Positions 14,544 through 23,494 of a stretch of DNA of 33,040 nt are shown here, piece after piece. Made by a program: the position numbers and the translations under genes. Position 1 is the stretch's first letter. Each line of letters opens with the position of its first letter. Below the pieces are notes generated by a model, which saw only the letters and a list, made by a program, of their open reading frames with translations, was not told the DNA's origin and searched no databases. Source of the stretch: Entophlyctis helioformis (Eukaryota > Chytridiomycota > Chytridiomycetes > Chytridiales > Chytriomycetaceae). The stretch lies in the NCBI GenBank assembly GCA_025526915.1, contig JAHLKH010000243.1, forward strand, positions 1-33,040, read 5' to 3'.

Positions 14544-15609
14544 ATGGCAAGTCCGCGAGCGTGTGCACCACGCCTGCCCTCTTGCGCTGCTCACACGCTC
14601 GGTGCTGGCACCGCAGGAGCTGCCCCACGTCGGCGGCCACTGCAGCGACCCGCTCTGCAGGCAGCTGGACTTTCTGCCGCTCGCCTGCCCGCACTGCAGG
14701 CGGCCGTTCTGCCACCACCACTTCCGCCCGCTGCACCCGCTGGATCCGCCGCACTCCCGCTCGGCCTCGTCGGGATCGTTGACCCTCACAGCAGCAGCAG
14801 CAGGTGGTGGTGGTGGTGGTGGTGGCGATCCTGACGGCAGCAGCAGCAGCAGAGGTTCAGCCGGCCACAGCTGCCCAGACGCACCGCAAGACGCTCGTGC
14901 CATCACCTGCCCAGTATGCAGCCGTGTTGTGCCCGTGAGCCGCGGCGAGGATCCAAACCGCCAGGTCGACGCACACATTGCCGCCGGCTGCCCAGATCCA
15001 GGCACATCGACGACCGGCAAGGCGTATGCCAACGCCTGCACGTTCAAAGGATGCAGCAAGAGGGAGCTCGTACCGATCGTGTGCAGCAAGTGCCGCAAGA
15101 CGTTCTGCATCCGGCATCGGCTCGAGGCAGACCATGCGTGTGCTGGAGGGGCGGCGGCAGTGGCGGCCAAGGGCGGCCAGGTTTCGCCACCAAAACAGAC
15201 GATCGTGGACAGACAGCGGCAGCAGAGTGCTGGCAGTGGGAGTGCGAGTGGTCGTGCTGGAACGCCGCATGTTGCGCCAGCTGCGCGACAGAATGCGCGT
15301 GCCAGTGACGCTGCTCAGCTGGACAGAGATCGGCGTGCTCGGCTTGCCCAGCAGCAGCAGCAGCCACTGCAACAGGTATGCATGCATGGCAACGCACTCG
15401 GCGCGCACGCATCCCCTCTGACACTATCCTCTCGCGTGCTCGTGCAGATGACAGAAGACGAGCAGCTGGCACTTGCACTACAAATATCTGAGCAAGAAGC
15501 GCAAGCCCAACAGGGCAATGGAAGACGTATGGGATCTGCCACGAGTATCGGCACCAATGGCAGCCGCAAGAGTAAGAAGGACGAGCCGTCCAACTGCAGC
15601 GTCCAATGA
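14544..15609 (+). CDS. AN1-type zinc-finger protein, ZFAND2B/AIRAPL-like
   Basis: Likely a ubiquitin/proteasome-associated stress protein. The model has three exons: the ATG at 14544-14546, then 14617-15375, then 15448-15609, giving 307 aa. The first intron is GC-AG (ATG|GCAAGT), and removing it gives MELPHVGGHCS, the family's usual start. Two AN1 zinc fingers follow: CSDPLCRQLDFLPLACPHC with CHHHF, and CTFKGCSKRELVPIVCSKC with CIRHR. A CPVC...VPV segment lies between them. The linker has Gly and Ser runs. The third exon encodes EDEQLALALQISEQE, a ubiquitin-interacting motif. The protein ends in CSVQ, which fits a CaaX prenylation box. Two AN1 fingers, a UIM and a CaaX end together match ZFAND2B rather than other AN1 proteins. 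Frame intact. Confidence 0.88.
14547..14616 (+). other. GC-AG intron directly after the ATG of the zinc-finger gene
   Basis: A 70-nt intron with donor GCAAGT and acceptor CCGCAG. It separates the start codon from the rest of the coding sequence. The joined product begins MELPHVGGHC, like ZFAND2 family members, which is the main support. Confidence 0.7.
15376..15447 (+). other. Second intron of the zinc-finger gene
   Basis: A 72-nt GT-AG intron (GTATGC...GTGCAG) in phase 0 that joins PLQQ to MTEDEQLALAL, which completes the ubiquitin-interacting motif. It is open in frame, so a read-through form is possible. Confidence 0.75.
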
Positions 15610-15707
15610 ATGCCATGTCTACTCAGTACTCTGTCTGCTGGGCAGTTGCTCATCCATCGCATTCGCATTGGTGCAATCCCAGTTTCTCCCTCCAAACGCA
15701 ACAGATC

Positions 15708-16289
15708 ATGTCGGACGACACAGTGCGAAGCCAGACGGACAAGTCCTGCACGCTGGCATCCGAGAATGCCGGTCCAGGCCAAAGCAGCCCCATTGCATCC
15801 ATCGCGTCCGGTCTGTCGGGCATGGTTGGATCCGCAGGCCATCTCGCGGCTGCCAGCACGTCCATGGTGGCCGAGGGTGCCCACCAAGCCTACGGTCGCA
15901 TGTCGCACTTGACGCACAGTGCTTGGGAAGGCGTTGCAGGCCGCACTGCTGACGCGTCCAAAGGCGTGCAGGAGATGGGCCGGCATGCTGCAGATGACAT
16001 GACTGGAATGGCTCAGCACACCAGGGACGACGTGGGTGGGATGGGACACAAGCTGGCCGACACCGCTCATGGCGCGTGGCAGTCGGTGCAAGACACAGGC
16101 ACAAGGGCGACTGAGGGAGTGCGTGCCCTGGGTGACAAGGCCAGCGATGCCACTGGATCCATGGCTCGCAGAGTTGCTGATCACAGCCAGCACGCTGCAG
16201 GCATGACTAACGAGCTCACCACACGGTTTTCACATGCTGTCCAAGGCGTGTGGGAAGGCATGACTGAGCAGCACAGGCCGGAGAAATAG
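15708..16289 (+). CDS. LEA-like hydrophilic repeat protein, copy 1
   Basis: A 193-aa single-exon protein. The ATG at 15708 (GATCATGTCGG) was preferred because the upstream part of the frame overlaps the zinc-finger 3' end. It is rich in Gly, Ala, Ser, His, Asp, Gln and Thr and lacks membrane segments after a short Ala/Ser-rich start. From about residue 70 it reads as imperfect amphipathic units (for example GVQEMGRHAADDM, GVRALGDKASDATG). This resembles LEA group 3 or apolipoprotein-like proteins that protect membranes or proteins under desiccation or heat. That role is inferred from composition only. Its 3' UTR shares sequence with that of the following gene, so the two are tandem duplicates. 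Confidence 0.7.
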   Translation: MSDDTVRSQTDKSCTLASENAGPGQSSPIASIASGLSGMVGSAGHLAAASTSMVAEGAHQAYGRMSHLTHSAWEGVAGRTADASKGVQEMGRHAADDMTGMAQHTRDDVGGMGHKLADTAHGAWQSVQDTGTRATEGVRALGDKASDATGSMARRVADHSQHAAGMTNELTTRFSHAVQGVWEGMTEQHRPEK

Positions 16290-16377
16290 AGTGATGCTGC
16301 CAGCCTCTGACACGCTCTGATCTCGCACACATCTTTGCATAAGGAAATGAACACGTTTGCATACTCAATGCCAGACA

Positions 16378-16401
16378 AAAAGCCTAAGGAGTGAGGCTTT
16401 T
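16378..16401 (+). promoter_or_regulatory. 8-bp inverted repeat upstream of LEA-like copy 2
   Basis: AAAAGCCT and AGGCTTTT flank an 8-nt loop and form a perfect hairpin. It sits 5 bp upstream of the TATA box of copy 2. It could be an operator-like protein site or part of the 3' end of copy 1; the sequence cannot decide. Confidence 0.5.
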
Positions 16402-16406
16402 GTGAC

Positions 16407-16414
16407 TATAAAAG
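16407..16414 (+). promoter_or_regulatory. TATA box of LEA-like copy 2
   Basis: TATAAAAG lies 34 bp before the chosen ATG at 16448, so the 5' UTR would be very short. The same octamer precedes the retroelement gag and the S41 peptidase on the other strand. Confidence 0.65.
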
Positions 16415-16447
16415 GACGGCTGGCGGATGGGGCAGGATCAAGACACT

Positions 16448-16767
16448 ATGGCTTCGCAGCACTCGCAGAAAATCCAGACCAACGTCGAGCGTGCCGGCCA
16501 GAGCATGTCAGAGGGCATTTCCAAGGCGACCGAGAGCGCTCAAGGCATGGGCCAGCGTGCATCTGAAGGCGCACAGGGTCTGGGCCAGCGCATGTCAGAG
16601 GGCACCCATGGCGCCATGGAGGGTGCCAAGGAGCAGGGATCCAAGGGATCAGCAGCCGCAAAGAGCACAGGCGAGCGCATGTCTGAGGGAATGCACAGCA
16701 TGGGCGAGCTGCCAAAGGCGCCTTCCAGAGCATGGGCGAGAGCATGTCCACGCAGCGCGAGGGGTGA
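16448..16767 (+). CDS. LEA-like hydrophilic repeat protein, copy 2 (one frameshift)
   Basis: A small protein of about 106 aa with a degenerate repeat around MSEG, QGMGQRASEG and GLGQRMSEG, rich in Gly, Ser, Gln and Met and without hydrophobic segments. The ATG at 16448 follows a TATA box. One base is missing near 16711. With it restored the repeat continues (AKGAFQSMGESMS) to a TGA at 16765-16767; as written the frame leaves the repeat and runs to 16837. The 3' UTR segment near 16829-16853 matches that of copy 1 near 16335-16363. Probably a shorter paralogue with the same stress-protective role, which is inference. Confidence 0.65.
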
Positions 16768-16778
16768 TTGGTGCTCAG

Positions 16779-19700
16779 TCATCCTCTTTGCGCTGACGTG
16801 CCGCAGCACCACTTGTTGGCCAATCTGCATTGCATAAATGAACGCATTTGCAACAACCAGCAGCGACTGTGACTGGGTGGGCAAATGCCAAAAAGCAGCC
16901 AGTACTGGTCCAGCAGATCAGGTGCAGTCTCACGCACTCGGCCTCTGAGCGGTACTCGTTGTGTTGCGGGCCGTAGCCGAGGTACGAGACCACAAAGGAG
17001 CGGTGGCCGTTGCGAGCGACCTTGTGTCCAACAATCGCGTCAATCTCCCATTCAGCTGCTGCAGGGTCATCAGCAAAGGCGACTGCAGGCGGCTGAGCAG
17101 GCAGTGGCCGGCCAGGGAAAGCGCGGCCGGATCGCGGTACGGCTTCAGCAGACGGACGTGGAACCACGGATGCAGACGATGCATGGTCGGATGCAGAGCC
17201 AGCTTGCAGTTGAGACCATCCAGTGCGGCATTGACCTCTGTGATCGGGAATGGACCCAGCCAGTTGGGCAGGAACGCATTGGGGCGATGCGTGTCGGTGG
17301 GCCACACAATGCCGGCGGCTTGCAGCATGACCATGTCGCCGACAGCGTAGGCAGGAGCATCACGGCGGTGGCGATCGGCGTTGCGCTTCTGCTGTTCCTG
17401 AGCCTTGACCAGGTTGGCTGTGGCATCCACGCGAGCCTTGTCAATGGCAGCGAGCAGGTCGCGGACAGCAGGCGGCGACGATGCTGCCGGCTCGTGTGGC
17501 AGCGTGCGAGGCTCGAGACCAAAGGCGAGGAAGTACGGAGCATAGCCGGTCGATGCGCTTGGAGCAGAGTTGAGGGCGTGGACAGCCGCATCGAGCATGT
17601 GCTCCCAGTTGCTGCCGCGGTGGTTGGCGTACTTGGACAGCAGGTCCTTGAGCGTGCGGATGGTGCGTTCGGACTGGCCGTCGGTCTCCTGGTGGCGGGC
17701 CATTGCCATGACTTGCTCAATGTCCAGCGCCGCACAGAGCGCCGTCCAGAAGGCAGACAGGAAGCGAGCGTCGCGGTCCGAGACGATGGACGACGGCAGG
17801 CCGTGGCCAGCGAGCACCCATCGGTTGAGGAACAGCGCGGCAAGATCCTCGGCAGTCGCATCGCGTCGCGTCGGCACGCACTTGACAAGCTTTGTCAGGC
17901 GATCCACAACCACAAACAGAGCGTCGTTGCCCTCGTCCGACATGGGCATGAAGCAATGTCGCAGGCCACAGACTGGAAGCGGTCGGCAGGGATGGGCAGC
18001 GGGTGCAGCAGACCGGCAGGGCCTGTGTCGACGAGTTGAACCGCTGACAGGCGTCGCACGAGCCCACAAAGCGGCCGACCGACGCAGCCATGTCCGGCCA
18101 GTAGTAGTGCGCACGCAGACGGCGAACAGTGCGGGCTTGTCCCTGGTGGCCGGCATGAGGCGGCTCGTGGTACGAGGTGAGCAGGTCGGTGCGCACTTGA
18201 CCCTCTGGGATGTACATGCGACCCTCGTAGAACCACAGGCCGTCGACCAGCTCGAGCTTGGCTGCCAACTGACGCTCGTGTGCAGCAGCATCAGCAGGAT
18301 CGGCCTTCCAGCGAGCGACGTTGAGCAGGAACGGATCGGCAGCCAGCAGCGGACGGATGCGAGCAGCGATGCCAGAGGTGACCGTCGTCAGGGCAGACAC
18401 ATCCACCGTCGAGCGGCAGCGGGCACAGTGCGGGGCAACAGTCACATGGCGCGACAGCATGTCAGCCAGGTGGTTCTCACCGCCCTGGATGTACTGGACG
18501 GTCGCATCAAACTCTTGCAGCTCCATGATCCAGCGAGCCTGGCGGTACGACAGCTTGGGCTGCGTCGAGATCCAGCGCAGCGATGCATGGTCGGTGTGGA
18601 TGGTGAAGTGCACGCTGAGCAGGTAGTGCCGGTACTTGTCGCAGGTGTCCACGATCGCCAGCATCTCGCGCTCGTGGGTCGGGTAGTTGCGTTCCGCATC
18701 GTTGAGCTTGCGCGAGTAGAACGAGACCGGATGGATCTTGGCCGTGCCGTCCGCCTCGACATGCTTCTGGCCAATCCAGCCACCAATGGCAAACTCGGAT
18801 GCGTCCGTGTACACGTGCGTCTCCAGCGACGGGTCAAAGTACTTGAGCACCGGAGCATTCGCGATGGCGTCCAGAATAAAGTCCACAATGGCCCACTTGG
18901 CCTCGTCCATCGCAAAGGGCACGTCCTTGCGCAGCATGTCCGTGAGCGGCACACAGATGTCGGCGTGGTCTTTGATGAAATCCTTGACCCACACGACTTG
19001 CCCAATGAAGCGCCGCAGATCGCCAACCGACCCAATGATCGGCCGAGTCTTCAGTGCCAGCCGATGCTTGTCCTGGATCGAGTAGCCATCACCCAGCAAC
19101 AGATGACCGCAGAACTCGAGCCGCGACGAGAAGAACTCGCACTTGGACATCTTCAGGCGGAGCGATTCGGCGCGCAGACGACGGAACACTTCCTCCAGGT
19201 GCAGCAGGTGGTCTGCCTCGGTCTCCGAGTAGATCAGGATGTCGTCCATGTAGGCGACAACGCAGACGTCCAGCAGGTCGTGGAAGATGCGGTTCATCAT
19301 GGCGTTGAAGGTGGCAGGAGCGTTGCAGAGCCCAAAGGGCATCACCTTGAACTCGTAGTGGCCGTAACGGGTCACAAACGCCGTTTGTGGATGTCGTCCT
19401 CATGGATGCGGATGTTGTAGTAGCCGTCACGCAGATCAATGGACGACATGAACGGCTTGCCCGCGACGCGGTCAATGAGCGACTGAATGTCAGGCATCGA
19501 CGCACGATCCTTGACCGTGATGTTGTTCAGCCCACGATAGTCGATGCACAGACGCAGACCGCCGTCCTTCTTCTTGGCGATCACGATACCCGCGGCAAAT
19601 GGCGACACAGAGCCCGGATCATGCCACGCGCGCGAGGTCGTCCAAGAACGCCTTGACAGCATCCTGGTGCTCAGTCGGCAGCTTCTGCACAGGGCGACGC

Positions 19701-20824
19701 GGCGGCGGCTTGGAACCAGGCACCAGCTTGATACGATGATCCTCAGGCCGCGACGGCGGCAGATCCCCTGAGAACAGGTCCTGGAACTTGATCAGCAGCG
19801 GATGGACAACCTCAGGCTGCGAGTCCAGGCTCAGATGGTCGAGCGACGGCGTGCCGTCTGCAGCAGCGACAGCGCTTCAGCCTGTGCAGGCGAGTCGTCA
19901 TAGTCCATCAGGGCCATGACTTCAACATACGACGATTCGTCCGCATGGAAGTCCTCGTAGCTGACGAGCTCCACACCGTGACGTGCGGCAATGGCTTCCA
20001 ATGACAAGGGAGCCTGATCAGGTGGGGCAGAGGCCGACGCGGAGGTCGAGCTCTTGGGCAGCTGCTGCTGCGGCTGAGGCGGCGATTGCGGCTCAGAGAC
20101 TGGTGCTGGTGCTGGGGTGCTGGTGCTGGTGCTGGTGCTGGGTGCTGGTGCTGGTGCTGGTTGTGGGTTAGCCGGCATAACGCGCGGCTGCGGCTTCGGT
20201 TTGGGTGTGCGAGCAGACTTGGTTTTGCGCGCGTGTATGGGTGGCGATTCAAGCGGTGGTTGGACTGCATCGGCCGATCGCAGATGGAGAGGTGTCCGGC
20301 TGAGCGCCGGTGGAACAGCGTCCACGAGAAGCGCGGTCCAACGCCTTGTGGTAGAACTCGAAGGAGCGATTAGCCATATCGCCTCTTGTGATCACCACCT
20401 CGGCAACCACGGTGTGCCCAGGATCAGGTCGATGTTGGTGTCGGCAATGAAGAACTGCAGCTGCTGCGCGTAGTCGCCAACCGTCAGGGTCAGAGAACGG
20501 CCTCGGTGACGTGGTGGCATTGGTGATCGGCATACTCGACCATGAATGGCTCGATTGGATGCGGCTGTGCACCAAGCACCTGCGCGAAACGGCGCGAGAT
20601 CACATGGCGGACGCGCCTGTGTCCAGCAGGGCTCGGCACTGCACGTTGTCTGCCTGCGCCAGCACAAGTGATCGGAATGGGGACCGGACCGGTGGAACTG
20701 GCACAGGCAAACAGTTGGCAGAAGATGTATTGTCAACTGGCACGTCATCAGAGACAGGGGCAGTGGCGGCAGAGCCAGCAGCCCGGGACGCTGCAATGGC
20801 GTTGACATTCGCCCTCATGTGGAA
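16779..20824 (-). CDS. pol: Pol polyprotein (protease, RT, RNase H, integrase, chromodomain) of the Ty3 element
   Basis: Aspartic protease: LLDTGASAM at 20623 and a DLILGTPWL segment near 20410. Reverse transcriptase: LCIDYRGLNN and SIDLRDGYYNI (about 19550-19430), MPFGLCNAPATF, and YMDD at 19252-19241. RNase H: VYTDASEFAIGG and TDHASLRW. Integrase: an HHCC finger ending CDACQRF near 18050, then catalytic D, D and E, with SDRDARF and TDGQSER showing the last two. Chromodomain near 17060-16900: EWEIDAIVGHK, FVVSYLGYGP, LLDQYW. Breaks of one base are seen near 20605, 20480, 19660, 19378, 18040, 17950 and 16942. No stop of its own is found: the frame runs past the element into the LEA-like 3' flank and ends at 16779. 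Confidence 0.88.
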
Positions 20825-22180
20825 GAATGGGCAGCTGGGATGGCGGCTGGAGCGATGATCCGGGCGACGGCACGAGAACAGCCGCCATTGTCGCTCAGGA
20901 ACTGCCGATCCTCATCAGACAGCAACGTGTTGGCGCGGCTAAGGACCGCGCGCCATTCTGGGCTGAGCGAGTTGGCATTGAAGGGCGACTGCGATCCAGG
21001 TTGGGTTGGCCTTGGCGACGCGGCCGCAACATTGGTGCGGTTGCTGTTGGATGACGAGGCAGATGCATGGTGGCGGTCTGGCGATCACAAAGCTGTTTCC
21101 CCGCGGTTGCCGCCGTTGCCATTGCTGCTGGTGCCATTGCTGCTGGTCCCACTGGCGGCTGCCTGACGATTGGATACCCGGAACGGCTGCCACTGCTGTT
21201 GAACTGGCGATTGCCACTGCGGCTGGAGGCGTTGCTGGGCACCAGAGTGCCATTGAGCGCCGCCGCAATGAGCTCGCGTTGAGCTCTGGCACGGATCTCG
21301 TACAGGCGGGCCGCGTCTTCTATCATGGCCTTGGACAAGTAGTCTGGGAACGAGGAGTACATAAACGCGTTCGCGCGGCTGGCCTTGATGACCGTCTTCA
21401 TCTCGGCGACTGTGTCCTTGTGCATGGTGTTGTTGAGCGTCTCGATCATGAACTCGTCAGGGGCATCCGCGTTGCGTTGCATGGTGATCAGGGAGGGGCC
21501 CCAGTCAGAGAGCGGCTTGTTGGCAGGCGGGACAAACGCGCGAATGACCTCCATGGCCTCCTTGACGATGTACGATGGGCGGAAGAGGTCGTTGCCCATC
21601 TGGATCACCTGGCGGTAGGAGATCTCATGTCCAGATAGCATGATCGGTTGGATAGTTGACGTGTACCAATCCTTGGCAGCACCAGCAAGGCAGCTAGCCA
21701 TGGTTTGGATGCGGCTCACATGCGTGTCGTACATGGCAGGGCACTCTCAAACGCGGCGTCGAGATCCTCGATAAGCTGGCGCCACTGGTCGGCCCGAACG
21801 ACCTGTGACAAGGACGGATCGCAGCTGAACGAGAGCTTCTTGATGAGATCCATAGCCTCGCGGTGGCGGCCAGAGATGTAGACCGAGAGTGGCAGGCTGA
21901 CAACATCGGCAGATGGGTCGGGCTCGACCTCATTCAAATACGGCGTATACGACGGCGGGCGGAGCGATGGTCCCGTGTAGTCTTCGGGTAGAGGCGGCTG
22001 GTGGCAGTTGCTGCCTGGAAGGAGGCCGTGGCAGAGGCGTTGAGGCTGTGGCCAAGCAGCTGCTGGCTAGGCAGCGAGTGGCCGCATGGCGGCTGGCAGG
22101 ATGGCGTTTTTGGCTGAGTGGCGAGTATTGCTGGTCGAACGAGTTGCCAGCGTCCATAGGAACGGGTTCTCGATGTCGGT

Positions 22181-22228
<48 letters not shown>

Positions 22229-22501
22229 GGGGGGTGGCTGCTTGGGCGTCCTGCTGGTTGCCTTCGTCTGGGTCGGTAAATTCGCGGCGAGCTCGAGGAA
22301 ATAATCGGACCACTGTCGGCGGCCGGCAGGCGTTTGGGAGGCGGCGTCATTGAGCATCGCCTGCTGCTCAGGCGTGAGCGTCAGGCTGAAAGGCGGTGAG
22401 GGCACCCCGTCGATGACGGCCGCTCCGACGACCGGATTGCCGGCACGACGACCAGCATGGCCACCAGCACCAGGCTGGCCTTGACTGCCAGAGAGGGGCA
22501 T
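20825..22501 (-). CDS. gag: Gag (capsid/nucleocapsid) of the Ty3 element, broken frames
   Basis: Start ATG at 22501. The N-terminal part is Pro/Gly-rich with a poly-Gln run of about 17. Next comes a TAG at 22069-22067 in the same frame. The retrotransposon-gag part follows with LAGAAKDWYTSTIQP and YLSKAMIEDAARLYEIRARAQ. The C-terminus reads LSPEWRAVLSRANTLLSDEDRQFL and then a zinc knuckle with C-x2-C, RRPDH and a later C, near 20880-20840. Breaks of one missing base are inferred near 21733 and 20883, with more near 21100. Gag packages element RNA. No stop separates gag from pol once the breaks are allowed for, so the two may be one polyprotein. Confidence 0.75.
22181..22228 (-). repeat. CAACAG repeat coding poly-Gln in Gag
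   Basis: Eight perfect copies of the hexamer CTGTTG on the plus strand, read as CAA-CAG on the minus strand, followed by a run of seven G on the plus strand. It codes most of a run of about 17 Gln in Gag. Confidence 0.9.
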
Positions 22502-22616
22502 GGCAGTCAAGCAAGGGCAGCAAGAGAGAGAGAGAAAACGAGAGAGAGAGTGTGTGTGTTGGTACGGGCTGTGAACTTGTTCACTGCGACGGGGAGTGGT
22601 CTTGTGACGCTTGGCA

Positions 22617-22697
22617 CTGGCAAGCTGTAAGTGTCTCTTCATTCTAGAATGAGCGCCATCAGAGCAGAGCAGCGTACCTGGCAAGCTGTAAGTGTCT
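22617..22697 (-). repeat. 20-bp direct repeat in the retroelement leader
   Basis: CTGGCAAGCTGTAAGTGTCT occurs at 22617-22636 and again at 22678-22697, exactly 61 bp apart. Both lie between the TATA box and the gag start. They could be regulatory or a relic of a short duplication. Confidence 0.85.
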
Positions 22698-22732
22698 AGA
22701 CCACTAGCGGGCTTGCCAAGCGGCGAAATGTG

Positions 22733-22741
22733 CCTTTTATA
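22733..22741 (-). promoter_or_regulatory. TATA box of the retroelement
   Basis: TATAAAAGG on the minus strand, about 90 bp inside the proposed 5' end and about 235 bp before the gag ATG. This is where an LTR promoter would be expected. Confidence 0.6.
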
Positions 22742-22830
22742 CGCTGCAATCCTGCGGCGCAGAATTGCGGCCCATGTGATTGGCCGCGGCCAGGCTGGAG
22801 GCGCGGCAATGGTCGGTGCCACTCCTTACA

Positions 22831-23166
22831 CCGTAGTTTGATGATCTTGGACTCTCTGTTGACCCAGACCTGCACGCATGGGAGGCCGAGAGGGCAAGCA
22901 AAGTTGGCAAGCAACGTTGGCAAGAGGCACAAGGGGAGAACGACAGTTAGCCAGAGTGCGCCACTCTGGCGTCATTGCGAGAACCGGAGATGGCTGACCT
23001 TGCCGAGGAGCGTCTCGACTTGCGTGAGCAGGTTGTTGCGCTGCTCGAGGTTGAAGGGGATGGCGGTGTCGTAGCGGCCGGCCTGACGGTCGGCGGCGAG
23101 CGTGTTGAAGACCTGGGCAGACGCCGAGGTTGCGAGGGCAGCGACAGCGGCGAGCGAGAACAGCAT
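22831..23166 (-). pseudogene. 5' fragment of an S41 peptidase gene, truncated by the retroelement
   Basis: Exon 1 (23166-22999, 56 codons) begins with a clear signal peptide (MLFSLAAVAALATSASAQ) followed by DTAIPFNLEQRNNLLTQVETLLGK split between runs of polar residues. A 129-nt intron (22998-22870) leads to exon 2, which starts VWVN and continues with an ESK, like VWVNYESKL of the neighbouring peptidase at 25970. After about 40 bp of exon 2 the similarity ends abruptly at the retroelement border. The catalytic part is absent. It shows what the missing secretion exon of the neighbouring gene probably looked like. Confidence 0.75.
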
Positions 23167-23494
23167 GGCGTGGATCTAGAGTCTAGAAGAGTTCAAGAGC
23201 GGCCTGGCGGCAAACACAAGGGGGAACGTCCCTGACTTTATGAGGTTGGCCTGTGCACACACACACACACGAAAACCGGCCCAGCAGCACAACCAACCGT
23301 GTGGGTTGCACGCGTTCAACCGTGTGGTACTTCCACGCGGGCTGCTCCCCAATTTTGCCTAATTTGGCAACAGAACTTCGAGGAGAGTCGGAGAAAACGG
23401 TTTTGCGGAACAAGACGATGCGGCAGTCGTTGTTGGATGGATTGTGTTGACGAGTTCATTGCAAAAGACAGAGGGCTGCGGCACTTGAGTTGCA
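23167..23494. other. Intergenic spacer between two S41 genes
   Basis: These 328 bp lie between the 3' end of the peptidase at 23495 and the start of the truncated copy at 23166, both on the minus strand. A short CA run lies near 23253-23270. I see no gene; it should contain the promoter of the truncated copy. Confidence 0.5.

Larger units (their letters stand above)
16855..22830 (-). mobile_element. Ty3/gypsy LTR-type retrotransposon with chromodomain (chromovirus), 3' end truncated
   Basis: On the minus strand the order is gag, zinc knuckle, protease, reverse transcriptase, RNase H, integrase, chromodomain. The 5' boundary is near 22830: similarity to the S41 peptidase exon stops there and the sequence continues TGTAAGG, which has the TG expected of an LTR start. 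The 3' boundary is between about 16854 and 16900: the chromodomain ends near 16900, and sequence matching the 3' UTR of the LEA-like genes is present by 16853. I found no second copy of the 5' end at the 3' end and no target-site duplication. Several one-base breaks occur, but these affect the whole window. Confidence 0.88.

Noticed and set aside
14796..14826. GGT repeat as a frameshift or regulatory element
   Set aside because: It simply codes a Gly run in the zinc-finger protein linker and the frame continues on both sides.
16378..16401. Bacterial-type rho-independent terminator
   Set aside because: The hairpin followed by T resembles one, but the surrounding genes have introns and TATA boxes, so this is not bacterial DNA.
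17570..19420. 616-codon open frame on the plus strand
   Set aside because: It is antisense to RT, RNase H and integrase, whose motifs (YMDD, TDHASLRW, SDRDARF) are clear on the minus strand.
16855..22830. Retroelement decay judged from its many frameshifts
   Set aside because: The same type of one-base break hits essential genes here, so the breaks cannot be used to date or dismiss the element.
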